Assembly: GCA_004138175.2 (NCBI GenBank)
Contig: RYFE02000022.1
Coordinates: forward strand, 1 to 64,000
DNA length: 64,000 nucleotides
Source of the DNA: Chloroflexales bacterium ZM16-3
Lineage (GTDB): Bacteria; Chloroflexota; Chloroflexia; Chloroflexales; Chloroflexaceae
Direction: 5' to 3'
Shown here piece after piece: positions 7,700-17,303 of the stretch; position 1 is the stretch's first letter; each line of letters starts with the position of its first letter. Position numbers and translations under genes: made by a program. The notes beneath the pieces were generated by a model. That model was not told the DNA's origin. It did no database searches and was given only the letters and a program-made list of their open reading frames with translations.

Positions 7700-7855
7700 C
7701 GCGTTCAGTGCTATGCCCTCGCAGTATGGTGACAGGGTGATTTTTGCGGTATGACAAGGGTACAGGGCAGAGGGTACAGGGTACAGGCCGAACGCATCAG
7801 AAAGCGATCCGTGACGCCAAACTGTCAAGTGCTTATGAACCTTGTCTATTGCCAT
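7700..7855. other. Intergenic segment with dispersed gtacagg-type repeat
   Basis: No gene is visible. The run of gggtacagg units followed by ggccgaacgcatcagaaagc resembles the segment after 23709 (gacaggccgagcgtatcagc). It is probably a dispersed noncoding repeat of this genome. Confidence 0.5.
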
Positions 7856-10800
7856 TCATGGCTGGTGATCTCGCTCGCTCGAATGGGTCTGCTCTATCGG
7901 AGCGATGCCCTGATCCGCTGGCTCCGCTAGGAGCGTGTGCAGCATATCGGCGAGCGCAAAGATCTGCTGCTCTCGGGTCAGTATATCATTGCCCTCAAGG
8001 GACTTTAGTAACCTATCTCTTGTGAAACTCGTGTCTATCGCATGGCGGTTCAACTGCACAACGACGCTGCGCTCATTCTGGGCATCTGCCACACCCACAC
8101 GCAGCACGAGGGTTTCTGGCGGCAACACCTGGCGTACCACGGCCACCTGCTCAACCAGCTTGAAGCGCCGCCCAAGGTCTGAGATCTGCGTCTCAAACAT
8201 CTTCACATCGGCGTCCTGCCAGGTGTTGAGCGGCTTGCGCGCCACCAGGGCGGCGACGCTCTCGACCCAGGCGTCGTCTGGCCCGGCGTTCTCCAGACGC
8301 ACGCCAAGCGCCCGCAGCTGCGTGTCGCTGGTCTCACCCGCAATCTGAAGGTAGCGGGTGGTGAGATCAGCCCGCAGCGCCGCGCTATCGGGCGATAGGC
8401 CGCCGAATGCGCGGCGGATCTCCTCGCGCACCTCGACAACCAGGTTCTGATAGGCTGCCTCTAGCTCATCAAGGCCCGAGCGCAGCGCCGCAAAGAACTG
8501 GTTGAAGTGCTGGTCATCCTCGGCCGCACCTGCGATGAAGGGCGGAAGATCGCAGGCGTGCGGCAGCTGATCGAAGAGCAGCTCGTCGGGCGCGCGCGCC
8601 TCCAGCATGGCCCGCCGAATAGCTTGAGCCTGTAGGCTAACCCGCCGGGTCGCCTTGCTATAGGCCGGGAGCTTGACGACAAAGCGCAGCAGCGGCATGA
8701 TCGCATCGTTGATCGCGAGCTGCCCGCCCTTCTGCAAGGCTTTTGGCGCAAAGGCGCGGGCCACCCGCTCGAACACCGCGACCCGCACGCCGCTCACCTG
8801 GCTATAGCGGACGCTGAAATTGCTCTGGTTGCGCAGGAAACGCTCGAAGATCGCCATGTCTGGCACGGGAACATAGTTGCCGTGCTCGTAGAGGGCGATC
8901 TGGCCGACGTTGGCCAGGTAGACGGCCATAAAGAGCAGCGGGAGCAGCCCTGCCTTGATGCCGTAGGGCGGCGCGGCCAGCTGGGCGTAGATCTCGCCAA
9001 CGGGGCGAGCGGCACCCGCGCTGCCCTCGATAAACGCCTGGATCGCCTCCCAGGCTGGGTCGATACCCATGTCAGGGTTGCTCGGTGGCCCAAAGCGCCA
9101 GACCCCGTCGCTCTCCTGGCGATGAATGCCGCTTTTTAGTAGCACGCTCTCGTAGATGGCGCGCTCTGGCGGGTAGCCAGTGAGCCCCAGCAGCTCCTCG
9201 TGGGCGTGATCGAGCATGGCCTCAACCAGGTTGCGCCGGGCTTTGGTGGCCGCCGATGAGGGTAATCGCCGCACGATCAGCTCGTTCCAGATCTGCGGCG
9301 TGGCGTTGTAGGCTACGTCGCACGCCCTCGACAGAAGCTCATCGAGCTGCTTTTCACTCGCCACCTTCGAGGAGTTGGCCTGCCAGTACCATTGGCTCTC
9401 CCCCGGCCCATAGATCTCCCCAATGGCCTGATCAAGCGCCCGGCTCGCCTCGTCAAGCCGCCCAGTGATCTCAAGCCGCGCGGCGCGGTCGTGCTCTAGC
9501 TCAGGCTGGGAGGAGAGCACATGGCGCAGCGCGGCCACATCGAGCAGGAGGTCGCGCAGAAGCTCGACGCGCTGCGGCAGCACCGCGACAGCCCAAGGCT
9601 GATCGGCCCGTGCCCTATCTTCCGCCCAGAGCCGTGCCGCATCAAGCGCCTCGTCATCGGCCGGGACGATATAGAGCACCTCGCCATCCGACTCGCTCGG
9701 AGGCGAGATGTGCGCCGGCAGATCTGCGGCATCGCAGAAGCGGGCCGTGAAATGGCGCAGCGAGCCAGTCTGGTAGCTGTGGCGGTTGGCAATCAGCGGC
9801 GTAGGGGAAACCTGCTGCTGAAGCAGACGCACGAGGCTGGTCTGGTCGCCAATAATCCGGCGGGCGGCGTAGATCAAGCCATCAAGATCAAGGTCGCTGC
9901 CCTCCCAGAGCACATAGCTCTCTCGGTACTTGCGGTACGTAATCAGCCGCTTATCGGCCAGCGTGCTGAGCGCCGCAGTAATATCGTCATCGCCCGTATG
10001 CTCCCTGAGGGCGAAGGCGATATGCTCTTGCCCGGCCTTTAAGCCGCGCTGCTGTCCGAGCGCGCTCAGGACACCGATTGTCGTCAGCACATCGACGACG
10101 AGCGGCGAGAGATCTGGCAGATGCTGACGCAGCGCCGCAATCTCAGCCCAACGCTGCCCGCGCGCCCGCCCAAACAGGCTTGGCCCAAGCGTCGCCTCGA
10201 CATAGGAGTAGAGCTGTGGCAGCCGGTAGATCGGCAGCGCGGCAGCGCTGGTGCGGGGAGCGCTAAGCAAAAACTCGGGGAGGCTCCACGGCTCCTGGGC
10301 GGTGAGGAAGGCGAAGAGCGAGCGCTCATTCTGGGCGATCTGCCGGAAGAGCGAGGGCAGCGCCACCAGCACCGTCGGGTGCAGGGGGTATGCCTGGGCG
10401 ACGAGCTGCGCCCACTCATCCGCGCCGATGTCGGCCGGTCGAATGCTCAGCGCATCGGCCTGCTGGGCAACCTTCGCGGCCCAAGCGGCGCGCTCCCCAG
10501 CATAGCGATCATCAGCCGGACAGAGCGCCCGGCCCACCATACGTAAGATCTGGCTATCGGGCTCCAGGAAGGGCAGGTCGATAAAGCGGCCCTGCACCTT
10601 ACGCCACTCAGTCCGCTTTGTCGCCCCCGCCGTGCCGATATAGCGATCAAACGACTGGTGCATGATCGTCACAAAAAGAAACGACGACTGCCTGCTGCGC
10701 GCCGCCATCTCGGCGATGGTCTGAAGCACAAAGAGATCGCGCTGGTCGTGGCGAGCGGCATAGTCGAGAAACTGCCCCAGCTCATCGATCAGCAGGAGTG

Positions 10801-11353
10801 CGCCGCTATGGCTGCGGTCCTCGCTGGCAACATCAGCGGCGCGCTCAACCAGATCAGCGACCCGCTGCGGGTCAACCTCAGGGTCGGCGGCGGCGGCTGT
10901 AAGATCCTCAAGCAGGGTGTCCGCAATCGCGCTCAGCTTCGACGAGTTGCTGAGCGCGCCATGCACCGCGCGCAGCACCGCGATGCGCAGCGAGCTGTTA
11001 TTGCCGCTCACCAGGATCGGCAGCAGCGTGCGCCCCTTATAGATTGGACGCTGCGGAAGATCCTGAGCGGCATGATCGCGGACAAGCTTGCGTCGGCTCG
11101 ACTCAGGAGATGTCAGGAAGTGCGCCAGGAACACGCCGAAGGCCGACTTTCCGGCCCCATACGGCCCGATAATCGAGAATGCGCGGTTGGTTGCGTTCGG
11201 CTCGATCCCCGCCATCACACGCTCGATCGTCTGGATCACCAGGGGCGTCACCTGATAGCCATCCAGGCTCGCGCGGGTGCCGAAGTCGCGCTGGAGATGA
11301 ACCGAGCGCGTGTAGCGGGCCGCGACGCGCAGGGGCGAAGGCTGGGTCGTCAT
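7856..11353 (-). CDS. Large P-loop ATPase (SspC-like)
   Basis: The 1165-residue protein has Walker A GPYGAGKS at residues 63-70 and a Walker B-like ALLLIDELGQFLDYA near residues 185-199, followed by FLFVTIMHQSF as a likely sensor region. The remaining 900 residues are mainly helical and unassigned. Its ATG shares one base with the stop of the upstream DUF4007 gene, so the two are coupled. A DUF4007 protein, a large ATPase and a PP-loop enzyme in this order is the arrangement I associate with sspB-sspC-sspD DNA phosphorothioation operons. The PP-loop gene is reduced to a fragment at 5905-6015. The ATPase call is secure; the Ssp assignment is inference. Confidence 0.7.
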   Translation of the reverse strand: MTTQPSPLRVAARYTRSVHLQRDFGTRASLDGYQVTPLVIQTIERVMAGIEPNATNRAFSIIGPYGAGKSAFGVFLAHFLTSPESSRRKLVRDHAAQDLPQRPIYKGRTLLPILVSGNNSSLRIAVLRAVHGALSNSSKLSAIADTLLEDLTAAAADPEVDPQRVADLVERAADVASEDRSHSGALLLIDELGQFLDYAARHDQRDLFVLQTIAEMAARSRQSSFLFVTIMHQSFDRYIGTAGATKRTEWRKVQGRFIDLPFLEPDSQILRMVGRALCPADDRYAGERAAWAAKVAQQADALSIRPADIGADEWAQLVAQAYPLHPTVLVALPSLFRQIAQNERSLFAFLTAQEPWSLPEFLLSAPRTSAAALPIYRLPQLYSYVEATLGPSLFGRARGQRWAEIAALRQHLPDLSPLVVDVLTTIGVLSALGQQRGLKAGQEHIAFALREHTGDDDITAALSTLADKRLITYRKYRESYVLWEGSDLDLDGLIYAARRIIGDQTSLVRLLQQQVSPTPLIANRHSYQTGSLRHFTARFCDAADLPAHISPPSESDGEVLYIVPADDEALDAARLWAEDRARADQPWAVAVLPQRVELLRDLLLDVAALRHVLSSQPELEHDRAARLEITGRLDEASRALDQAIGEIYGPGESQWYWQANSSKVASEKQLDELLSRACDVAYNATPQIWNELIVRRLPSSAATKARRNLVEAMLDHAHEELLGLTGYPPERAIYESVLLKSGIHRQESDGVWRFGPPSNPDMGIDPAWEAIQAFIEGSAGAARPVGEIYAQLAAPPYGIKAGLLPLLFMAVYLANVGQIALYEHGNYVPVPDMAIFERFLRNQSNFSVRYSQVSGVRVAVFERVARAFAPKALQKGGQLAINDAIMPLLRFVVKLPAYSKATRRVSLQAQAIRRAMLEARAPDELLFDQLPHACDLPPFIAGAAEDDQHFNQFFAALRSGLDELEAAYQNLVVEVREEIRRAFGGLSPDSAALRADLTTRYLQIAGETSDTQLRALGVRLENAGPDDAWVESVAALVARKPLNTWQDADVKMFETQISDLGRRFKLVEQVAVVRQVLPPETLVLRVGVADAQNERSVVVQLNRHAIDTSFTRDRLLKSLEGNDILTREQQIFALADMLHTLLAEPADQGIAPIEQTHSSERDHQP

Positions 11354-12261
11354 CAGATATCCTCAAAGCTGCGGCGCAGCAGGGTGGCTGCGAGCGCGTC
11401 CCCGTCGCCGCCGCTCCAGTAAACCTGCCGAATGCCAGCCTGGTCGTTATACACCAGCTGGCCGCTGGTGAGGTCGGACAGGGACAGCATACGGCTGAGC
11501 AGCCCATCTGCATCGAAGCGAAAGACCCGGCCAGGCGAGCCAGGGCTGTAGGCGAGGTCGTTGAAGGCGGCGGTGCTTTGTCCACGCTCGCGCACAAAGG
11601 CAAGGGTGGCCCAGGCCACGAGCGGATCGGGGACGCTCGGCTGCGAGCCGCTCGCGAGGTAGTAGCTGCGCTGTCCAGGGCTGTGGCGCAGCAGGCCGAG
11701 GCTGCTCAGCGGGCAAGATAGGGCGTCCTCTATGCCGCTGGCGAGCCTGCGCGCATCGGGGGCGGCGTAGGTATGCAGGAGGCACTCGACATCGCGCTTA
11801 ATCGTTGCGTCGGAGGGCACCTTCCCGCCGCGCTCGCGCACATACGCCTGGATCTCCGCCGCCAATGGCGCGGGGCTACACTCGCCGCTGCGCAGCAGAT
11901 TAAACGTATAGAACCATGTGAAGGCCGCCTCTGGCCGCGCGGCGACATACCAGTGCAGCAGCCAGCGCGCCGCCGGGGTGACAAGGTACGGGTCCCAGCC
12001 GTCATCGGCGAGCAGAGCGCGGCCAAGCTCGGTCGGCTGATGATTTCCCTCAGCATCGCGGGCGAAGACCCCACAGACGCGGCCCCAGAAGCGGATCGAG
12101 GCGGCCATATTCTTGCCGACGCCGAGCCGCACAAAGGCATCATCGCGGACGAAGAGGTCGGGGTAGTCGGCCAGCAGGTCGAACGCCTTCTTAAGCCAGC
12201 CGCCGCGCAGCGCGAAGGTCTCGTGGCCGCTGAAGGTCGGCGGAGATTGCAGGGTCGTCAT
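11353..12261 (-). CDS. DUF4007 family protein (SspB-like)
   Basis: The product is 302 residues from ATG 12261. It opens TFSGHETFALRGGWLKKAFD and continues with DAFVRLGVGKNMAASIRFWG, the diagnostic DUF4007 start. The frame runs further upstream, but that part reads through a palindromic noncoding element, so it is excluded. DUF4007 proteins occur with phosphorothioate-type modification genes; SspB is reported to nick DNA for sulfur incorporation. It is the first gene of the coupled pair with the ATPase. No clear Shine-Dalgarno sequence was seen. Confidence 0.75.
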   Translation of the reverse strand: MTTLQSPPTFSGHETFALRGGWLKKAFDLLADYPDLFVRDDAFVRLGVGKNMAASIRFWGRVCGVFARDAEGNHQPTELGRALLADDGWDPYLVTPAARWLLHWYVAARPEAAFTWFYTFNLLRSGECSPAPLAAEIQAYVRERGGKVPSDATIKRDVECLLHTYAAPDARRLASGIEDALSCPLSSLGLLRHSPGQRSYYLASGSQPSVPDPLVAWATLAFVRERGQSTAAFNDLAYSPGSPGRVFRFDADGLLSRMLSLSDLTSGQLVYNDQAGIRQVYWSGGDGDALAATLLRRSFEDI

Positions 12262-12359
12262 AGGGTCGTGGCTCGTATGGCTTGATGCGAACAGGCATAC
12301 GGGATTATACCATCGCCCGAAGGCGACCGGGCGTAGGCGATAGCAACGCCACCCTGCGG

Positions 12360-12466
12360 CCCTCACCCCCAGCCCCTCTCCCTCAAGGGGAGAGGGGAGT
12401 ATATCCCTTTCTGGAGCGAAATACCCCCCCTCGCCCAATCAGGGAGAGGGGGCTGGGGGGTGAGGG
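12360..12466. repeat. Long imperfect inverted repeat
   Basis: cctcacccccagcccctctc at 12361-12380 is mirrored by agggagagggggctgggggg and following bases at 12441-12466, giving a stem of about 24 bp with an internal small hairpin (cctcaaggggagagg). It lies between divergent genes, the DUF4007 gene and the PAS-STAS gene, and is probably a dispersed element and not a promoter part. Confidence 0.6.
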
Positions 12467-12612
12467 CTGCCCGGCGATCAAGCGACATTGCCACAGCCCT
12501 GGGTGGACAAGCCAGCCCGTAACACGCAGTATCCAGGGAGATGTTATACTTTGTTTTGACGCTTTGCGGGAGTGTGAGCGCACGGGAGCGCCTTTCCCGC
12601 GAGAGGTGCCCT

Positions 12613-13467
12613 GTGCAACTCGACACGCATATCTACGCATATCTCAGCGATCTTGTCCTCATCTGCGACAGATCCGGCACGATCCGCTTGGCGAACCCTG
12701 CCGCGCAGCGCCATGTATCCTTCCCGCTGGTCGGGCAGCCCTTTGCCCAGCTCCTCAGCCCCGACTCGGCCGCCAAATGCCAGCACTTTCTGGAGGCCGT
12801 CCAGGCCGCCACGCCCGATGCCCCAACGGCGATCTGGGAGCTGACCATGGGCAACACCGACGATTACATCATCGCCACCTTCCGGGGGTACAGCGACGGA
12901 GATGAGACCACCATCATCGGCCAGGTTGAGCCGCCGCATGTCTCGCAGATGCAGCGCGAGCTGCTCTCGCTCACCTCGGAGCTGACCGAGGCCCAGCGCG
13001 AGCAGCGCCGCCAGAACCGCCAGCTCCAGCATGCCCTCGAAGAGCAGCGCCGCATGTTCGAGACGATCAACGAGCTGACGGTCCCCGCCGTGCCGATCTG
13101 GAGTCACGTGCTGCTGCTGCCGATGGTCGGCCATATGGACAGCCATCGCGCTGAGCAGATCACGAGCCAACTGCTTGAGCGTGTCTCCCGCGAGCATGCC
13201 GCCTATGTCATCCTCGACATCAGCGGGATCAGCGTGGTCGATACCGCCGTGGCCCAGCAGCTAATCCAGACGGCCCAGGCCCTGCGCCTGCTGGGCGTGC
13301 AGCCCATCCTAGTCGGCATCAACCCCGAGATCGCCCAAACGATTGTGAACCTCGGGCTGGAGCTGACCGGCTTTGTCGTTCACGCCGATCTGCGCAGCGC
13401 TATGGGCTACCTGATGCGCCGCCTCGGCCTGATTGCGCGGCCATATAGCAATGAGAGGAACCGTTGA
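12613..13467 (+). CDS. PAS-STAS protein (RsbR-like)
   Basis: From GTG 12613 (GAGAGG upstream) the protein is 284 residues. Residues 5-110 form a PAS-like sensor (YLSDLVLICDRSGTIRLANP). Residues 115-160 are a coiled coil rich in Gln and Arg (EQRRQNRQLQHALEEQRRM). Residues 165-275 are a STAS domain with PVWSH/VPIWSHVLLLPMVGHMDS and VILDISGISVVDTAVAQQL, the latter carrying the phosphorylatable Thr/Ser region. RsbR proteins form stressosomes controlling partner-switching cascades. A B12-binding protein follows 150 bases later, suggesting a light or redox input. A second STAS protein lies at 62267. Confidence 0.85.
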   Translation: MQLDTHIYAYLSDLVLICDRSGTIRLANPAAQRHVSFPLVGQPFAQLLSPDSAAKCQHFLEAVQAATPDAPTAIWELTMGNTDDYIIATFRGYSDGDETTIIGQVEPPHVSQMQRELLSLTSELTEAQREQRRQNRQLQHALEEQRRMFETINELTVPAVPIWSHVLLLPMVGHMDSHRAEQITSQLLERVSREHAAYVILDISGISVVDTAVAQQLIQTAQALRLLGVQPILVGINPEIAQTIVNLGLELTGFVVHADLRSAMGYLMRRLGLIARPYSNERNR

Positions 13468-13616
13468 GCCACTGAGTCGCTGAACCTGGTGGCTCGCTAC
13501 GCTCGCGCCTTGCGTTCGCACGCTCAATCGATCTGCCCGTTGCGCTAGGGGCGTCTACGCGCCCACGTCATGCTATCAACCCAATCAGCGGCGTATGAAT
13601 CTATGGAGGTGACGCG

Positions 13617-14261
13617 ATGGAGATCACAACCGTCTATGATCGCTACTTTGAGGCCCTGCGGGTAGGCGACCGGCGCGCGGCCCTGTCGACGGCGCGCGAC
13701 GCCCTGGGTGGTGGCGTCGGCATCCACGAGCTGTATATGGATGTGTTCCAGCCCGCGATGTATGCCGTGGGGCATCTCTGGGAGACCAACCAGTTCACGG
13801 TGGCCCAGGAGCACCTTGCGACGGCGATCACCCAGAGCGTGATGGCTCAGATCTACGATAGCGTCGACAGCCACCCGCCGATCGGACGAACCATGGTCGC
13901 CACATGTATCGGCGGCGAGCTGCACGAGCTCGGCGTCCGCATGGTGTCGGACTTCTTCGAGCTGGAGGGCTGGGAAGTCTTCTACCTGGGCGCAAACATG
14001 CCCCCGCCGGATGTTGTGCGCATGCTAGAGAGCAAGCGGGCCGACCTGCTGGCGATCTCGATGACGCTGGGCGGCCACATCAACGATGTGCGCAACCTGA
14101 TCAGCGCGGTGCGCGAGTCTCCGGCCACAAAGAAGGTGCGGGTCATGGTGGGCGGCCAGCCGATTAACCGCTCCCCGGAGATCTCTCAGTCGATGGGGGC
14201 CGACTTTACGGCCAGCAATGCCCGTGAAGCCATTGATCTGGCGATGAAGGCGGTGGCGTAA
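13617..14261 (+). CDS. B12-binding protein with CarH-type photoreceptor motif
   Basis: The 214-residue protein comprises the MetH-like helical cap (residues 1-85) and a Rossmann cobalamin-binding domain (residues 90-214). GGELHELG at residues 99-106 places His103 as the lower cobalt ligand, with Glu101 where many enzymes have Asp. In the cap, W55 is followed by nine residues and then E65-H66 (LWETNQFTVAQEHLAT), which is the W-x9-EH signature of CarH-type B12 photoreceptors. No DNA-binding MerR domain is attached, so signalling must go through a partner, perhaps the adjacent PAS-STAS protein. GGAGG precedes ATG 13617. Confidence 0.85.
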   Translation: MEITTVYDRYFEALRVGDRRAALSTARDALGGGVGIHELYMDVFQPAMYAVGHLWETNQFTVAQEHLATAITQSVMAQIYDSVDSHPPIGRTMVATCIGGELHELGVRMVSDFFELEGWEVFYLGANMPPPDVVRMLESKRADLLAISMTLGGHINDVRNLISAVRESPATKKVRVMVGGQPINRSPEISQSMGADFTASNAREAIDLAMKAVA

Positions 14262-14318
14262 GCGGGGGTTGGGGGTTGGGGGTTGGGGGCGTGACGAGCC
14301 AGGTGTAAAGGATTATTG

Positions 14319-14432
14319 GCAATAGAGCATAAGTAACGCTGTCACCCTGAGCGAAGCGAAGAATCCCGGCCGGGATTCTTCGCTTCGCTCAGAATGACAG
14401 GACGCCTCACAGCGTTACTTATGCTCTATTGC
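14319..14432. mobile_element. 114-bp MITE with perfect termini and 8-bp target duplication
   Basis: Terminal arms of 23 bp (14319-14341 and 14410-14432) are exact reverse complements beginning gcaatagagcataagtaacg. Inside, 14348-14391 is a perfect 44-bp palindrome centred on ccggccgg. The whole is flanked by an 8-bp direct repeat gattattg at 14311-14318 and 14433-14440, as left by a DDE transposase. It carries no gene. Confidence 0.85.
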
Positions 14433-14538
14433 GATTATTGAAAGCGGAGCATCCTTCTGTTACGATGTGGTTCGCAAGCGAGCAACGTACCCACAAGGCC
14501 ACGCCGCGTAGGCTGGTAATCACTTGAAAGGACCACCG

Positions 14539-16008
14539 ATGCGCCTGATAGTCCCTCACCTCCTCCTGATTGCCGTGCTTTTGCTTGGTGCCGCCCCCGC
14601 CCCCGCCCAGGCTCAGGAGCCCATCCAGCAGATGCGTGCCTTCTGGGTTGACGCCCTGCACCCGGGCATCTATAACCACCCACAGGTTGACGAGCTCGTC
14701 GACAATGTGGTGCGGGCGGGCGCCAACACGATTATTGTGCAGGCGCGCCGCCACGGCGATGCCTGGTATAACGACAGCATCGAGCCACGGTCGGCGTACC
14801 CGTTCCTGGCCCCCGCCGCCGAGTTCGACCCGCTGGGCTATCTGATCGCGAAGGCTCACTCTATGGGCCTGCGCGTCCACGCCTGGGTGGTTGTCTCTGT
14901 GGCCTGCCGCTCAACCGACCCGCTCTGGGGCAACCCGGCCCACGTCTGCACGGCCCATGGCCCCGAGGCCCAGGGCGCTGAGCGCTGGACCACGGCTACC
15001 TTCAATGGCACGCAGGTCGGCGACCTCGACTTCGGGCACCCCGCCGCCGTCACCTATATGGAAGGCGTGGTGAGCCACCTGGTGCAGGCATACCCCACCC
15101 TCGATGGTATCCACTGGGATTTTATCCGCCTCGCCGGCGCAAGCTACGGCTACAACCAGGTGAGCATCGAGCGCTTCAACCAGGCGGTCGGGAGGCCCCT
15201 CGACAGCCGACCGCTCCCTGATGACCAGGCATGGGGCCAGTGGCGGCGCGACCGCGTGACCGAGTTGGCGCGCCGGCTCTACATCCGCGCCAAGGCGATC
15301 AGGCCGACGATCCAGGTGAGCGCGGCGACGATCACCTGGGGCGGCCTGGGCAGCAACGGCAACTGGGCGGCCTCGTCGGCCTATGCGCAGGTCTTCCAGG
15401 ACTGGCCAGCCTGGCTTGACGAGGGTATCCTCGACTTCGCCGTGCCGATGCACTACTTTGAGGAGGGCGTGCCACGGTCGCGGGCATGGTACGACGGCTG
15501 GATGCGCTTTGATCGAGATCACGTCGGTCGTCGGGCGATTGTGTCGGGGATGGGGTCGTGGCTCAACACCCCCGAGCAGAATATGGGCCAGCTACAGCGC
15601 GCCATAACGCCCGATGAGGCGGGCCGCGCCCTCGCCGGGGTCGCCTTCTACTCGTATGCCGTACCATTCGCCGGGGCCAACGCCGATTCGCGGCGGGCCT
15701 TCATGGATCAGCTACATGCCACCGTCTTTGCCCAGCCGGCCCGCGCCCCCGACTGGCCGTGGATCGTGTCGCCCAGCGGCGGCCACCTACAGGGCATCGC
15801 CACGATAGACGGCCAGGTCGTGCCGGATGCGAAGGTGAGCCTGATCCGCGACGGCGTGTGGCTGCGCGACATCTCCGCTGCGGTCGACGGCTGGTTTGGC
15901 GCGGTCGAGCTGCCCGCAGGCGCCTACACCATCGTCGTCACCCGCGCCGACGGCAAGCAGAGCTGGTACACCACAACGATCACCCCTGGCCTGGTGTCGA
16001 GCCTGTAG
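14539..16008 (+). CDS. Secreted GHL10-type (family 10-like) glycoside hydrolase
   Basis: The 489-residue protein starts at ATG 14539 with AAAGGA upstream and has a signal peptide (MRLIVPHLLLIAVLLLGAAP, then AQAQ). The body resembles the GHL10/DUF187 TIM-barrel family: MRAFWVDALHPGIY, ANTIIVQARRHGDAWY, GLRVHAWVV, DGIHWDFIR and a late FAVPMHYF. These proteins are thought to act on cell-envelope or exopolysaccharide substrates. The C-terminal 90 residues (GGHLQGIATIDGQVV...) look like a carboxypeptidase-regulatory-like beta domain. The substrate is not readable. Confidence 0.8.
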   Translation: MRLIVPHLLLIAVLLLGAAPAPAQAQEPIQQMRAFWVDALHPGIYNHPQVDELVDNVVRAGANTIIVQARRHGDAWYNDSIEPRSAYPFLAPAAEFDPLGYLIAKAHSMGLRVHAWVVVSVACRSTDPLWGNPAHVCTAHGPEAQGAERWTTATFNGTQVGDLDFGHPAAVTYMEGVVSHLVQAYPTLDGIHWDFIRLAGASYGYNQVSIERFNQAVGRPLDSRPLPDDQAWGQWRRDRVTELARRLYIRAKAIRPTIQVSAATITWGGLGSNGNWAASSAYAQVFQDWPAWLDEGILDFAVPMHYFEEGVPRSRAWYDGWMRFDRDHVGRRAIVSGMGSWLNTPEQNMGQLQRAITPDEAGRALAGVAFYSYAVPFAGANADSRRAFMDQLHATVFAQPARAPDWPWIVSPSGGHLQGIATIDGQVVPDAKVSLIRDGVWLRDISAAVDGWFGAVELPAGAYTIVVTRADGKQSWYTTTITPGLVSSL

Positions 16009-16026
16009 CACAGCATCGAGATAGCC

Positions 16027-17035
16027 TCAAGAGGGTGCCGCCGACCTGTCGTTTTCTGGCGGGGCGGCGGCCTTTCTCGCTTGCTGTTGGCGGTGCGCCT
16101 CAATCCGCGCAATCAGCGTCCGGAGGTAGACGGGTTTGGTGAGATAGTCATTGGCGCCTGCGGCCAGACAGCGCTCGCGATCCCCCCGCATCGCCAGGGC
16201 AGTCAAAGCGATGATCGGCGTCGTGTGCAGCCCGCCGGCCCGAATGCGCCGGGTCGCCTCCAGCCCGTCCATCACGGGCATCTGGATATCCATCACGATG
16301 AGCGCCGGGCGATGCTCCTCGGCGAGCGCCACGGCCTCCACCCCATTCCGCGCCACGACTACCACATAGCCGGCGGCGGTGAGTGCGTCACGTAGGATCT
16401 AGAGGTTCTCCTCGTGATCCTCGGCCAACAGGATCACCGGGCAGGCCGCAGTGTTGGCTGGCCCGCTCGCACCGAAGGGCAGCGTTGTGCCGTCTACGGG
16501 GGGCGTAGGCATGCTGCATACGTGCTCGGGCCGGGCCCAGGGCAGCGTCGCGCTGAAGTGGCTCCCCGCTCCCGGTGTGCTCTCCAGCGTCACGCTGCCG
16601 CCGTGGAGTTCGGCCAGCCGCAGCACGAGCGCCAGGCCCAGCCCGGTGCCCGCATACTCCCGGTTCAGAGCGTTGTCGATCTGCACAAAGGGCTGGAAGA
16701 GGCGGGCCTGATCCTCGGGCGCAATCCCGATGCCCGTGTCCCAGACCGTGAAGGTTACGGCCTGCCGCTCCGCATCACCCTGGACCTCCATCCCGACCTT
16801 GCCGCCCTCGGGCGTGAACTTGACCGCGTTGGCGAGCAAGTTGACCAGGATCTGCTTCAGCCGCAGCGCATCGACCTGCAGGCTGGTTACCTGCGGGTCG
16901 AGGGTAGTGGTGAGGGTGATCCGCTTGCGCGTGGCGTGCTCGACCACCAGCTGGCGGCTCTGCTGACAGAGCAGATCGACATCTACGGGAGCGAGCTGGA
17001 GCTCGATCATGCCGGCCTCGATATGACGAGCATAG
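16027..17035 (-). pseudogene. Hybrid histidine kinase remnant with in-frame TAG
   Basis: The fragment carries the HATPase_c domain ([47 protein letters not shown]) followed by a receiver domain (VILLAEDHEENL, IVMDIQMPVMDGLE, LTALAM). A TAG at 16399-16401 interrupts the receiver right after HEENL, and the same frame continues correctly on the far side. The HisKA domain and sensor are missing: similarity begins at IEAGMIELQLAP near 17035. It is a dead relative of the intact kinase at 17304. Confidence 0.85.
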
Positions 17036-17303
17036 AACCTTCTGCCGACCCGTGCGTGATGAGATCTTAACTGAGCGAGATTATTCCTCATTCGGCGCAG
17101 CCGCCTGATGCTGACTGCCAGCCAGCTGCGGCGCAATGGCATGGGGAAGGGGGTGATCGCATCCGCCATGGCACCGTCATCGTTTGAGGATATCAGCGTA
17201 CTAATGCGCAATGATCATTGTGAAGAGCATTCGCCAGCCCGAACGACAACCTGCTACACTCAGAGCAAGATTACCATATGCCAGTTCAGGCCAGGACGGT
17301 TGT

